64,000 bases of DNA from F23-B02 sp963625685. Its GTDB lineage: Bacteria > Bacillota > Clostridia > Oscillospirales > Oscillospiraceae. The notes under the pieces were generated by a model. That model was not told the origin of the DNA and did no database searches. It saw only the letters and a program-made list of their open reading frames with translations. Where the stretch lies: contig CAVFTR010000001.1 of assembly GCA_963625685.1 (NCBI GenBank), forward strand, positions 248,001-312,000, written 5' to 3'. Shown here piece by piece: positions 1-7,633 of this stretch. The position numbers and the translations under genes were made by a program. The stretch's first letter is position 1, and every line of letters begins with the position of its first letter.

Positions 1-285
1 GGCTCGATGATACCCTTTTTCGAGGCGGAGTTTCGCGTCAAAGAGAGGGATATATATATAGGCCTTGATATGGAAAGCGGCTCAAGCCGCGCCGAGGCGG
101 AGCTGTGCGCGTCAGTGAGGCTGGGCGCTGTGCTCGCCATCGGGCTTGCGGCGGGCTTTGAGCTTCTGAAAATTCTGATAAATAACAGGATACGGCGTAT
201 CCGGGAAAGGGCGGCACTCAATGGAAAACAACAAACTGAGCGAAATGATGCAGTCGACGATGAGCAGCATCAAGGATCTTGTTGA
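1..285 (+). CDS. DUF2953-type membrane protein, 3' end only (5' truncated by window edge)
   Basis: The frame is open from base 1, so this is the C-terminal ~94 residues of a longer protein. The visible part has one hydrophobic stretch (about residues 40-55 of the visible part, rich in L, A, I and G) followed by a very basic tail. I recognise no catalytic motif. The DUF2953 assignment rests mainly on context: in Clostridia a DUF2953 membrane protein commonly sits just upstream of gerW/ytfJ and a D,D-carboxypeptidase, as here. It overlaps the next gene by 65 bp, which is long for this window; the true stop is nevertheless the TGA at 283-285. Function unknown, presumed sporulation-linked. Confidence 0.6.
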   Translation, partial: GSMIPFFEAEFRVKERDIYIGLDMESGSSRAEAELCASVRLGAVLAIGLAAGFELLKILINNRIRRIRERAALNGKQQTERNDAVDDEQHQGSC

Positions 286-598
286 GGTCAATAACATAGT
301 CGGCGAGCCTATCGTCACGCCCGACGGGCAGACGATAATCCCCGTTTCAAAGCTTAGCTTTGGCTTCGGCGGCGCGGGCGGGGACTCGCTGGGAAGCAGC
401 AGGCAGGGCTACGGCGGCGGCAGCGCGGCCGGAGTCAGGATTGAGCCCATCGGCTTTCTCGTCGTAAGCGACGGCGGCGTCCGCATGATAAACGTCGCGC
501 CTCAGGCCAAAAACGGCGTCGACAGGATCATCGACATGGTGCCCGACGTCATGGATAAGCTCGAGAGCATCGCAAATACAAAAAAGAAGACCGATTAA
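221..598 (+). CDS. ytfJ: GerW/YtfJ family spore protein
   Basis: This 125-aa protein matches the YtfJ (GerW) family: it carries the conserved block around residues 25-50 (VNNIVGEPIVTPDGQTIIP) followed by a glycine-rich linker (FGFGGAGGDS) and a C-terminal beta-rich part (GFLVVSDGGVRMINVAP). In Bacillus the family is made in the forespore and is needed for normal germination response; the molecular activity is not known. It lies between a DUF2953-type gene and a D,D-carboxypeptidase, the usual clostridial order. The ATG at 221 fits the family N-terminus. Confidence 0.9.
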   Translation: MENNKLSEMMQSTMSSIKDLVEVNNIVGEPIVTPDGQTIIPVSKLSFGFGGAGGDSLGSSRQGYGGGSAAGVRIEPIGFLVVSDGGVRMINVAPQAKNGVDRIIDMVPDVMDKLESIANTKKKTD

Positions 599-615
599 AA
601 TAACTGCGCTCTGTC

Positions 616-653
616 AATAATAAGCACTGCCCGGAAAGGTGGTGCTTATTATT
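616..653 (+). promoter_or_regulatory. Perfect 12-bp inverted repeat abutting the dacF-like start codon
   Basis: The arms 616-627 (AATAATAAGCAC) and 642-653 (GTGCTTATTATT) are exactly complementary. The 14-nt loop (628-641) holds the Shine-Dalgarno sequence GGAAAGG, and the ATG at 654 follows the right arm directly. It could be an RNA hairpin presenting or tuning the ribosome-binding site, or a DNA operator. There is no T-run, so it is not a terminator. Confidence 0.6.
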
Positions 654-1796
654 ATGAAAAAGCTCGCGGCCGCGCTGTTTATCACGGCGCTCATGCTCTG
701 TCTGCTTACGCTGCCGGCCTCGGCCGAGGAGGAGCACACGCTGTCGGCGCACAGCGCGATAGTCCTGTGCGCCGATACAGGCGACGTGCTTTACGAGAAA
801 AACGCCGACGAGCGCATGCTCATTGCCAGCATCACGAAGATCATGACGGCCATAGTCGTCATCGAAAACGCCGACCTCGACGAGCAGATCGTAATAAAGC
901 CCGAGTGGAGCGCTATCGAGGGCTCGAGCATGTACGCAGATCCCGGACAGAGCTATACCGTGCGCGAGCTGCTGTACGGTATGATGCTCAATTCCGGCAA
1001 CGACGCCGCGGCGGCGCTCGCCTGTACGCTCTGCGGGGACGAAAGCGCCTTTGCCGATAAAATGAACGAAAAAGCCCGCGAGCTCGGGCTTGAGAACACT
1101 TCATTCCGCAATCCGCACGGACTGGACGCCGACGGGCACTATTCAACGGCGCGCGACATGGCGCGCCTCACGGCCTGCTGCATGGAAAACGAGAGCTTTA
1201 AGAGCATCGTCTCGACAAACTGCGCGGTGATCAAGGGCGTGACGTATTATAACCACAACCGCCTGCTGCGCGAATACCCGGACTGCATCGGCGTAAAGAC
1301 CGGCTACACCATCGCCGCGGGCAGAACTCTCGTAAGCTGCGCCGAGCGCGGCGGCATGCGCCTTGTCTGCGTTACGCTGAACGCTCCCGACGACTGGAAC
1401 GACCATAAATACCTTCTGGACAGGGCGTTTTCAGAGTACCGCGTCGTGTCCTACAGTGCCGACAGCTTCGCTCTTACGATAGAGCTCGCCTCGTCGGCCG
1501 CGAGCACCGCCAGGGCAGTCCCGAAAAACGAGATACGGCTGCTGGCAGGCGTAAACGACGAGCTTGACGTAAAGCTCGAGGCTCCGCGCATATTATTTGC
1601 CGGCGGCATAGAGGGCGAGAGAGTCGGCTCTGTGAGCGTATTTCTAAACGGCGCTCTTGCGGCGCGGGAGGATCTGGTCTATACTGAGGACGTGAAGACC
1701 GATCCCTCTGAGAGGCTCAGTCCCTACGAGCGTATACTCAGAATATTCGATACGGCGCTCAGACCGTATTATATAGATAACGGAGAACAGAAATGA
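654..1796 (+). CDS. dacF: D-alanyl-D-alanine carboxypeptidase (DacF-like penicillin-binding protein)
   Basis: This serine D,D-carboxypeptidase removes the terminal D-Ala from peptidoglycan stem peptides outside the membrane. A signal peptide spans about residues 1-24 (hydrophobic core, then PASAEE). The three penicillin-binding motifs are present and in order: SITK at 59-62, SGN at 114-116 and KTG at 215-217. A C-terminal beta domain (PBP5_C-like) follows to residue 380. The start is placed at ATG 654 because GGAAAGG (633-639) sits upstream at a normal distance; an in-frame GTG at 639 would overlap that site. It ends in an ATGA overlap with rluB. Position after gerW suggests a sporulation-related DacF. 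Confidence 0.93.
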   Translation: MKKLAAALFITALMLCLLTLPASAEEEHTLSAHSAIVLCADTGDVLYEKNADERMLIASITKIMTAIVVIENADLDEQIVIKPEWSAIEGSSMYADPGQSYTVRELLYGMMLNSGNDAAAALACTLCGDESAFADKMNEKARELGLENTSFRNPHGLDADGHYSTARDMARLTACCMENESFKSIVSTNCAVIKGVTYYNHNRLLREYPDCIGVKTGYTIAAGRTLVSCAERGGMRLVCVTLNAPDDWNDHKYLLDRAFSEYRVVSYSADSFALTIELASSAASTARAVPKNEIRLLAGVNDELDVKLEAPRILFAGGIEGERVGSVSVFLNGALAAREDLVYTEDVKTDPSERLSPYERILRIFDTALRPYYIDNGEQK

Positions 1797-2503
1797 AGCA
1801 GCGACTTCAGAAGCTGATATCGGCGGCGGGCATCGCCTCACGCCGCGCGAGCGAGGAGCTCATAAGGTCGGGGCGGGTGAGCGTGAACGGCGTCCCCGCC
1901 TCGCTCGGCGACAGCGCAGACCCCGAGCTCGACAGGGTATGCGTCGACGGCAGGCCGATCGCAGAGCCCGCCCGGCGCACGTACATAATGCTGTACAAGC
2001 CCCGCGGCTATGTTACGACGCTCAGGGACGAGAAGGACCGCCGCTGCGTCAGCGAGCTCGTGAGGGACGCCGGCGCGCGCCTTTACCCCGTCGGGAGGCT
2101 GGACATGTACTCCGAGGGGCTTCTTATCATGACCGACGACGGCGAGCTTGCAAACAGGCTCATGCACCCCTCGTCGCATACCGATAAGACCTATCACGTC
2201 TGGGTGAAGGGCCGCTGCGGCGAAGAGGCGCTCGGCATCCTCCGCAGCCCGCTCGTCATAGACGGGTACAGGATCCGCCCCGCGGAGGTCTCCGTCCTGC
2301 GCATCGGAGACGACTATACGCAGCTTTCCGTGTGCATCCACGAGGGGCGCAACCGCCAGATAAGAAAAATGTGCGCCTGCGCGGGACTTGGCGTTACAAA
2401 GCTCAAGCGCGTATCCGAGGGACCTCTCTCGCTCGGTGAGCTCAGACCCGGGCAGTGGAGATACCTCAGTGACGAGGAATTGCAAGAATTACGCCCTGAA
2501 TGA
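1793..2503 (+). CDS. rluB: 23S rRNA pseudouridine synthase, RluB/RsuA family
   Basis: A 236-aa RsuA-family pseudouridine synthase. An N-terminal S4 RNA-binding domain covers about residues 1-60. The catalytic domain follows, with the aspartate D104 in GRLDMYSEGL and the conserved block EGRNRQIRKM near residue 188. It isomerises a uridine in 23S rRNA (RluB-type assignment; exact target inferred from context, since RsuA-like 16S enzymes share the fold). It overlaps the preceding carboxypeptidase gene by 4 bp, the standard clostridial dac-rluB arrangement, and is the last gene of this operon. Confidence 0.92.
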   Translation: MKQRLQKLISAAGIASRRASEELIRSGRVSVNGVPASLGDSADPELDRVCVDGRPIAEPARRTYIMLYKPRGYVTTLRDEKDRRCVSELVRDAGARLYPVGRLDMYSEGLLIMTDDGELANRLMHPSSHTDKTYHVWVKGRCGEEALGILRSPLVIDGYRIRPAEVSVLRIGDDYTQLSVCIHEGRNRQIRKMCACAGLGVTKLKRVSEGPLSLGELRPGQWRYLSDEELQELRPE

Positions 2504-2533
2504 AGCGTAAAAACTTAAAAACTTTTATCTGAA

Positions 2534-2570
2534 TGCCCCGAACGCGCGTCAAATTGCAAGTCGGGGGGCA
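2534..2570 (+). terminator. Weak stem-loop after rluB
   Basis: GCCCCGA (2535-2541) can pair with TCGGGGG (2561-2567) over a 19-nt loop. No T-run follows, so it may be a weak or Rho-type end of the rluB operon, or part of the rpiR regulatory region. Confidence 0.3.
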
Positions 2571-2605
2571 AAATAATTGCATATTGCTATTGCAATTCGT
2601 GCAAT
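2553..2605 (+). promoter_or_regulatory. Repeated ATTGCA boxes; candidate operator for the rpiR-like gene
   Basis: ATTGCA occurs at 2553-2558, 2576-2581 and 2589-2594, and its reverse complement TGCAAT at 2600-2605. The last two form a perfect 17-bp palindrome (6+5+6) that covers the -35 element of the promoter for the downstream regulator, which suggests autoregulation. Binding is inferred. Confidence 0.45.
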
Positions 2606-2618
2606 TTGAAAGTAAAAT
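2590..2618 (+). promoter_or_regulatory. Sigma-A-type promoter for the rpiR-like gene
   Basis: TTGCAA (2590-2595), a 17-bp spacer and TAAAAT (2613-2618), about 33 bp before the start codon at 2651. Confidence 0.55.
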
Positions 2619-2650
2619 GTCTTCTATGCTTTAACATGGAGATGAACAGT

Positions 2651-3526
2651 ATGGAAAACGACCTTCTCAAGGCTCTTTCAAAGGGCGGCAACAGGTTTTC
2701 TAAGGGACAGAAAAACATCGCAAAATACATTCTGAACAACTATGACAAGGCCGCGTTCATGACCGCCGGCAGGCTCGGCAAGATAGTAGGCGTGAGCGAA
2801 TCGACCGTCGTGCGCTTTGCCGCGGAGCTTGGCTATGACGGATATCCGAGCATGCGCAAGGCCCTGCAGGAAATGATCCGCAACCGCCTTACCTCCGTGC
2901 AGCGCATAGAGGTAGCAAAAAGCATGATAGACGACAACGATATCGCCCGCTCGATAATCGGCAGCGATATTCAGAACCTTCAGGCGACGCTCGAGGTGCT
3001 CGAGCAGGACAGCTTCAATAAATTTGTCGATTCGATCATAGAGGCGAAGAATATATACATAGTCGGCATGCGCACCTCGACCTCGCTGTCGAGCTTTCTC
3101 GGCCTGTATCTGAACCTGCTGCGCAGCAACGTTACCGTAATACGCGACACTGCGGCCAGCGAGGTGTATGAGCAGATAATCAGAATAGGCAAGGGAGATC
3201 TCTTTATCGGCATAAGCTTCCCACGCTATTCGAGCCATACGGTCGACGCGATGGAGTTTGCAAAGAAAATGGGCGCTATGACAGCCGCCATAAGCGACGG
3301 GCCCGCGTCCCCGCTCAACGGCATAGCGGACGTATGCCTGCACGCCAGGAGCGACATGGTCTCGTTTCTCGACTCTCTCGTCGCGCCGATGAGCCTTATA
3401 AACGCCATAATCATAGCCGTCGGCATAAAAAACAAGGACGATCTGTCCAAGACCTTTGAGCGTCTTGAGACCATCTGGTCTGAAAACAAGGTCTACGAGC
3501 CGGCCGAGCACGGCGGTGCGACATGA
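2651..3526 (+). CDS. MurR/RpiR family transcriptional regulator
   Basis: A 291-aa sugar-responsive regulator. An N-terminal HTH_6 domain lies at about residues 1-75 (recognition-helix region IVGVSESTVVRFAAELGY), and a SIS phosphosugar-binding domain at about 120-250 (NIYIVGMRTS, then FIGISFPRYSSHT). SIS domains in this family bind phosphosugars; the ligand cannot be told from sequence. The start at ATG 2651 is chosen because GGAGA (2638-2642) is correctly spaced; earlier in-frame ATG/TTG codons at 2606-2642 lack this. It has its own promoter and a palindromic box, and ends in an ATGA overlap with the flavoprotein gene. Confidence 0.9.
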   Translation: MENDLLKALSKGGNRFSKGQKNIAKYILNNYDKAAFMTAGRLGKIVGVSESTVVRFAAELGYDGYPSMRKALQEMIRNRLTSVQRIEVAKSMIDDNDIARSIIGSDIQNLQATLEVLEQDSFNKFVDSIIEAKNIYIVGMRTSTSLSSFLGLYLNLLRSNVTVIRDTAASEVYEQIIRIGKGDLFIGISFPRYSSHTVDAMEFAKKMGAMTAAISDGPASPLNGIADVCLHARSDMVSFLDSLVAPMSLINAIIIAVGIKNKDDLSKTFERLETIWSENKVYEPAEHGGAT

Positions 3527-4752
3527 AAAAGCTCAGTGCTGACGCCGTCGTTATAGGCGGCGGAGCGGCCGGAATGATGTGCAGCCTTATCGCCGCGCAG
3601 CGCGGCCTTGACATCATCCTGCTCGAGCCGAACAAAATGCTCGGACGCAAGCTGCGCATAACGGGCAAGGGCCGCTGCAATGTGACAAACGACTGCGGGG
3701 TAAGGGAGTTTCTCGAAAACATCCCCGGCGACGGCAGGTTTCTGTACAGCGCTCTGAACAGATTCCCGCCCCGCGATACCATGCGGTTTTTTCAGTCGCT
3801 CGGCCTGCCGCTGAAAACGGAGCGCGGCAGCCGTGTTTTTCCCGTGTCGGATAATGCAAACGACGTTGCGGGAGTATTGACGCACAATATCGAGCGCTGC
3901 GGCGTCCGCCGCCTGCGGGAGAGCGCGAAGCAGCTTATCTGCGAAGACGGCACGCTTTGCGGCGTTAGGACTGACGCGAGCGTCATCGACTGCCGCGCGG
4001 CAGTCATATGCACGGGCGGGCTTTCGTATCCGCTCACCGGCTCCACGGGAGACGGCTACAGGCTGGCGCGTGAAGCGGGGCACAGCATAAGCCCCTGCCG
4101 CCCATCGCTAGTCCCGCTCGAGAGCGACGACGAATACTGCGCGCAGATGCAGGGCTTTTCGCTAAGAAACGTTGCTCTCTCGGCATACGAGGATGATAAG
4201 CTGATCTTTCGAGAGCTCGGCGAAATGCTGTTTACGCATTTCGGAGTGTCCGGCCCCCTGGTGCTGTCGGCAAGCTCGCACATGCGCAATTTCGGCAGGG
4301 CGAGCTATCGCCTGAGCATCGACCTCAAGCCCGCGCTTGACGAGAAAAAGCTCGACGCACGGCTCCTGCGCGACTTTGAAAAATACTCCAACCGCGACTT
4401 TGCAAATTCACTGTGCGATCTCGCGGGCAAGACCATGATACCGGTCCTCGTGAAGCTTTCGGGCATACCGGCCGGGGAAAAGGTGAACTCGATAACCCGC
4501 GAGCAGCGCCACGAGCTTTTGAGGCTTTTCAAGGAATTTCCCGTTTCGGTCTCCGGCCCTCGCCCGATCGGCGAGGCGATAGTCACCTCCGGCGGCGTCT
4601 CCACAAAGGAGATAAATCCGCGCACGATGGAGTCAAAGCTGCTGCACGGCCTTTACTTTGCTGGCGAGGTCATGGACCTCGACGCCTATACGGGCGGCTT
4701 TAATCTTCAGATAGCATGGTCAACGGCATACGTTGCCGCAAATTCGATATAA
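3523..4752 (+). CDS. NAD(P)/FAD-dependent oxidoreductase, BaiN/YhiN (HI0933) family
   Basis: A 409-aa flavoprotein of the HI0933-like family. The dinucleotide-binding motif GGGAAG is at residues 12-17, a second conserved block GSTGDGY lies near residue 173, and the C-terminal block AGEVMDLDAYTGGFNLQ is characteristic of the family. Members include BaiN, which reduces bile-acid intermediates, but the substrate of most homologues is unknown, and no bai genes are in this window. It is translationally coupled to the RpiR-type regulator (ATGA) and followed 13 bp later by cmk. Confidence 0.88.
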   Translation: MKKLSADAVVIGGGAAGMMCSLIAAQRGLDIILLEPNKMLGRKLRITGKGRCNVTNDCGVREFLENIPGDGRFLYSALNRFPPRDTMRFFQSLGLPLKTERGSRVFPVSDNANDVAGVLTHNIERCGVRRLRESAKQLICEDGTLCGVRTDASVIDCRAAVICTGGLSYPLTGSTGDGYRLAREAGHSISPCRPSLVPLESDDEYCAQMQGFSLRNVALSAYEDDKLIFRELGEMLFTHFGVSGPLVLSASSHMRNFGRASYRLSIDLKPALDEKKLDARLLRDFEKYSNRDFANSLCDLAGKTMIPVLVKLSGIPAGEKVNSITREQRHELLRLFKEFPVSVSGPRPIGEAIVTSGGVSTKEINPRTMESKLLHGLYFAGEVMDLDAYTGGFNLQIAWSTAYVAANSI

Positions 4753-4765
4753 GGATGGATATGCA

Positions 4766-5446
4766 ATGATCTCAATCGCCATCGACGGCCCGTCGGGCGC
4801 CGGTAAGAGCACGATATCGAGAAAGGCCGCGGAAAGGTTCGGCTTTATCTACGTCGATACGGGCGCGATATACAGGACCATAGGCCTCGCCGCAAAAACG
4901 CACGGCGTGAGTCTTGAGGATAAGGCCGCCGTCGTCGCAATGCTGCCGGAGCTTGAGATAGAGCTCAGATATAACGAAGACGGCGAGCAGCGCATGTATC
5001 TCGACGGCACGGATGTTTCCCGGGATATAAGACTGCCCGAGGTGTCCATGCTCGCCTCCGCGGTCTCGGCCATTCCGGAGGTAAGGGCCTTCCTTGTCGA
5101 TATGCAGCGCGGCATGGCGGAAAAGCACGACGTCATCATGGACGGCCGAGATATCGGGACCGTCATACTGCCCGACGCCGACCTCAAGATATTTCTCACC
5201 GCCGACGTCGAAGACCGCGCGCGCCGCCGCTGGAACGAGCTGCGTGAAAAGGGCATGGACAAGTCCTTTGAAGAGGTGCTCGACGAAATGAAGCGGCGCG
5301 ACGAGCAGGATACCGCGCGCAGCGCGGCCCCCCTCAAGGCTGCCGGGGACGCGATCGTTCTCGACACGAGCGGCAACACGCTCGAGCAGAGCGTCGCCGA
5401 GGTCTGCCGTCTTATAGAGGAAAAGACCGGACGAAGGGGCATGTGA
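4766..5446 (+). CDS. cmk: Cytidylate kinase
   Basis: Phosphorylates CMP and dCMP to the diphosphates in the cytoplasm. The 226-aa protein has the P-loop GPSGAGKST (residues 8-16), the DTGAIYR block (~34), and the conserved MDGRDIGTVILPDA segment (~125). The start is ATG 4766, preceded by AAGGATGG (4751-4758); an upstream in-frame TTG at 4733 would extend into the preceding gene and is unlikely. cmk directly before ispH-rpsA is a common clostridial arrangement. It overlaps the next gene by 4 bp if that gene starts at GTG 5443. Confidence 0.95.
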   Translation: MISIAIDGPSGAGKSTISRKAAERFGFIYVDTGAIYRTIGLAAKTHGVSLEDKAAVVAMLPELEIELRYNEDGEQRMYLDGTDVSRDIRLPEVSMLASAVSAIPEVRAFLVDMQRGMAEKHDVIMDGRDIGTVILPDADLKIFLTADVEDRARRRWNELREKGMDKSFEEVLDEMKRRDEQDTARSAAPLKAAGDAIVLDTSGNTLEQSVAEVCRLIEEKTGRRGM

Positions 5447-7491
5447 AATTTATGGATAAAATGATCATTGCAAAAAGCGCCGGCTTCTGCTTCGGCGTGA
5501 GCCGCTCGGTGGATATGGCCCAGCGCCTTCTTGATGAGGGCGAGGCGTTCTCGCTCGGCCAGCTCATACACAACGACGATGTCGTCCGCCGCTTTGAAAG
5601 CGAGGGCCTGCGCGTCATATCCGCGCCCGAGGAGCTTCCGCAGGGCGCAAGGGTGATCATTCGCTCGCACGGCGTATCCAGGGACGTGTACAGAAGACTT
5701 GAGGACAGGGGAGCTGAGATAAGCGACGCGACCTGCCCGAAGGTAAAGCGCATACACGAGCTCGTTAGCCGGGCCCGCGACGAGGGACGCTTCGTCGTCA
5801 TAATCGGCATGCACGGCCATCCCGAGGTCGAGGCCGTAAGGGGCTGGTGCGGAGACTGCGTCATATGCGAAAACGCCGCGCAGCTGGAGCAATGGTGCGG
5901 AAAATGCGGCGAATTATTGGACAAAGCGATAACGATGGTAGTCCAAACTACCCAGACACGTAGTAATTTTACCGAATGTGCAAGTTTCTTAAAAAAAAGA
6001 TGTACAAATCTTCAAATCTTTGATACAATATGCGGAGCAACATCCATGCGACAGGAAGAAGCCGCAAAATTGGCGGCAGAGTGCGACGCGATGGTCGTGA
6101 TAGGCGGCAAGCACAGCGCCAACAGCGTTCACCTTTCGGTGATATGCTCGGAGCTCTGCCCGAACGTTCAGTTTATCGAAAATGCCGGTGAGCTGGATGC
6201 GGACAGGCTCAGGCGCGCCGGCACCGTCGGCGTCACGGCAGGGGCGTCCACGCCTGCGTGGATAATTAAGGAGGTAAGTAACAAGATGAGCGAAGAAATC
6301 AAAATTGATGCTGCTGCAGCAGAAGAGAAGGAGATGTCCTTCGACGAAATGCTGGAGGAATCCATCAAGACTATATATAATGGAGATAAGGTAACCGGCA
6401 CCGTCGTTGCTATTACCGGCACTGAAGTCAGTGTCGATATCGGCACAAAGTATTCTGGCTTCATTCCCACCACCGAGTTTACCGACGACGGCATCAAGGT
6501 CGAAGACGCCGTCAAGGTCGGCGATACCATCGAAGCGGTCGTCGTCCGCGTCAACGACGTGGAAGGCACCGTCATGCTCTCCAAAAAGCGTCTTGACGCC
6601 GCAAAGAGCTGGACCACCGTTGAGGAAGCCGTTGAGAGCGGCGAGTTCCTTGAGGGCACCGTCACCGAGATCAACAAGGGCGGCGTGGTCGTCAACGTCA
6701 AGGGCGTGCCCGTATTCGTGCCCGCGTCCCAGTCCGGCCTGCCCAAGGAGGCCGATATGAATCAGCTCCTCAAGCAGAAGGCCCGCGTCAAGATCACCGA
6801 GGTCAACCGCGGCCGCAAGCGCGTCGTCGGCTCCATCCGCGCCGTCGCCCAGAAGGAGCGCCGCGAGAAGGCCGAGGCCATCTGGAATGAGATGGAGGTC
6901 GGCAACAAGTACCACGGCGTAGTCAAGTCCATGACCAGCTACGGCGCATTTGTCGACATCGGCGGCATCGACGGCATGGTCCACGTCTCCGAAATGAGCT
7001 GGAGCCGCATCAAGAACCCCGCGGAGCTGTTCAAGATCGGCGACGAGGTCGACGTTTACGTCATCAGCTTCGACAAGGAGAAGAAAAAGATATCCCTCGG
7101 CTACAAGGATCCCAACGAGAATCCCTGGGTCAAGTTCACCACCAATTACAATGTCGGCGACACCGCCGAGGTCAAGATCGTAAAGCTCATGACCTTCGGC
7201 GCCTTTGCCGAGGTCCTGCCCGGCGTTGACGGTCTGATCCACATCTCCCAGATCGCAAACCGCCGTATCGGCAAGCCCGAGGAGGTCCTCTCCGTCGGCG
7301 ACGTCGTCGAGGCGAAGATCACCGCTGTCGACACCGACAACCACAAGATATCCCTGTCCATCCGTGCTCTTGCCGAGCCCGCCGCCGCCAAGGCGGAGGA
7401 GGTCCCCGAGATCGAGGATAACGGCGAGGACGCGCTCGTCTACGAGGTATCCACCAACGGTGAAGCCAAGGGCGAGATAATCGAAGACTGA
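5443..7491 (+). CDS. ispH/rpsA: Bifunctional 4-hydroxy-3-methylbut-2-enyl diphosphate reductase (IspH) / 30S ribosomal protein S1
   Basis: One 682-aa frame joins two proteins. Residues ~1-279 are IspH, the last MEP-pathway enzyme, an Fe-S protein: the three cluster cysteines are C16 (GFCFGV), C98 (ATCPKV) and C197 (TICGAT), with H43, H76, H126 and E128 in the active site. Residues 282-682 are S1 with four S1 repeats (starting near GDKVTGTV, GEFLEGTV, GNKYHGVV and GDTAEVKI). Such fusions are known in Clostridia. Odd features are a perfect internal Shine-Dalgarno before M282 and an AT-rich island within the IspH part. The start may be GTG 5443 or ATG 5452; neither has an ideal ribosome-binding site. 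Confidence 0.95.
   Translation: MKFMDKMIIAKSAGFCFGVSRSVDMAQRLLDEGEAFSLGQLIHNDDVVRRFESEGLRVISAPEELPQGARVIIRSHGVSRDVYRRLEDRGAEISDATCPKVKRIHELVSRARDEGRFVVIIGMHGHPEVEAVRGWCGDCVICENAAQLEQWCGKCGELLDKAITMVVQTTQTRSNFTECASFLKKRCTNLQIFDTICGATSMRQEEAAKLAAECDAMVVIGGKHSANSVHLSVICSELCPNVQFIENAGELDADRLRRAGTVGVTAGASTPAWIIKEVSNKMSEEIKIDAAAAEEKEMSFDEMLEESIKTIYNGDKVTGTVVAITGTEVSVDIGTKYSGFIPTTEFTDDGIKVEDAVKVGDTIEAVVVRVNDVEGTVMLSKKRLDAAKSWTTVEEAVESGEFLEGTVTEINKGGVVVNVKGVPVFVPASQSGLPKEADMNQLLKQKARVKITEVNRGRKRVVGSIRAVAQKERREKAEAIWNEMEVGNKYHGVVKSMTSYGAFVDIGGIDGMVHVSEMSWSRIKNPAELFKIGDEVDVYVISFDKEKKKISLGYKDPNENPWVKFTTNYNVGDTAEVKIVKLMTFGAFAEVLPGVDGLIHISQIANRRIGKPEEVLSVGDVVEAKITAVDTDNHKISLSIRALAEPAAAKAEEVPEIEDNGEDALVYEVSTNGEAKGEIIED
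6001..6029 (+). promoter_or_regulatory. Possible internal promoter inside the ispH part, upstream of S1
   Basis: TGTACA (6001-6006), a 17-bp spacer and TACAAT (6024-6029) with an upstream TG (extended -10), inside a 130-bp AT-rich stretch. It would start a transcript about 250 nt before the internal S1 start. Predicted by eye only. Confidence 0.35.
6268..6288 (+). promoter_or_regulatory. Internal Shine-Dalgarno and ATG for the S1 half of the fusion
   Basis: AAGGAGGT (6268-6275) is a full consensus ribosome-binding site 10 nt upstream of an in-frame ATG (6286-6288) exactly at the IspH-S1 junction. It could give a free 401-residue S1 (MSEEIKIDAAA...). Confidence 0.7.
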
Positions 7492-7512
7492 TACAGTTTT
7501 ACGGTCTGTAAT

Positions 7513-7546
7513 AGCCTGCCGCTTGAGCGGCAGGCTGTTTTTATTG
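7513..7546 (+). terminator. Intrinsic terminator after ispH-rpsA
   Basis: The stem AGCCTGCCGC/GCGGCAGGCT with a 4-nt loop is followed by GTTTTTATT. Confidence 0.9.
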
Positions 7547-7574
7547 AAATATCAAGGTAATTGCTTTAATCTCC

Positions 7575-7603
7575 TTGCAAAAAAACAACATTTTGTGTAT
7601 AAT
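7575..7603 (+). promoter_or_regulatory. Sigma-A-type promoter for carD-ispD-ispF
   Basis: TTGCAA (7575-7580), a 17-bp spacer and a perfect TATAAT (7598-7603). Confidence 0.75.
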
Positions 7604-7633
7604 TATATTAAAAGAGTCTAAGGAGGAGTGGTC

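Noticed and set aside
3523..4752. A bile-acid role for the BaiN-like flavoprotein
   Set aside because: The family is broad and no other bai genes are in the window; only the family name is supported.
5991..5998. Programmed frameshifting at the A8 run in ispH
   Set aside because: Both sides stay in the IspH frame with conserved residues (TICGAT) after the run, and the shifted frames stop soon after; no stimulatory structure is evident.
5989..7344. A 451-codon minus-strand frame opposite ispH-rpsA, rich in D, G, L and V
   Set aside because: Its composition is the mirror of the S1 repeats; it has no motif or ribosome-binding site and overlaps a certain gene.
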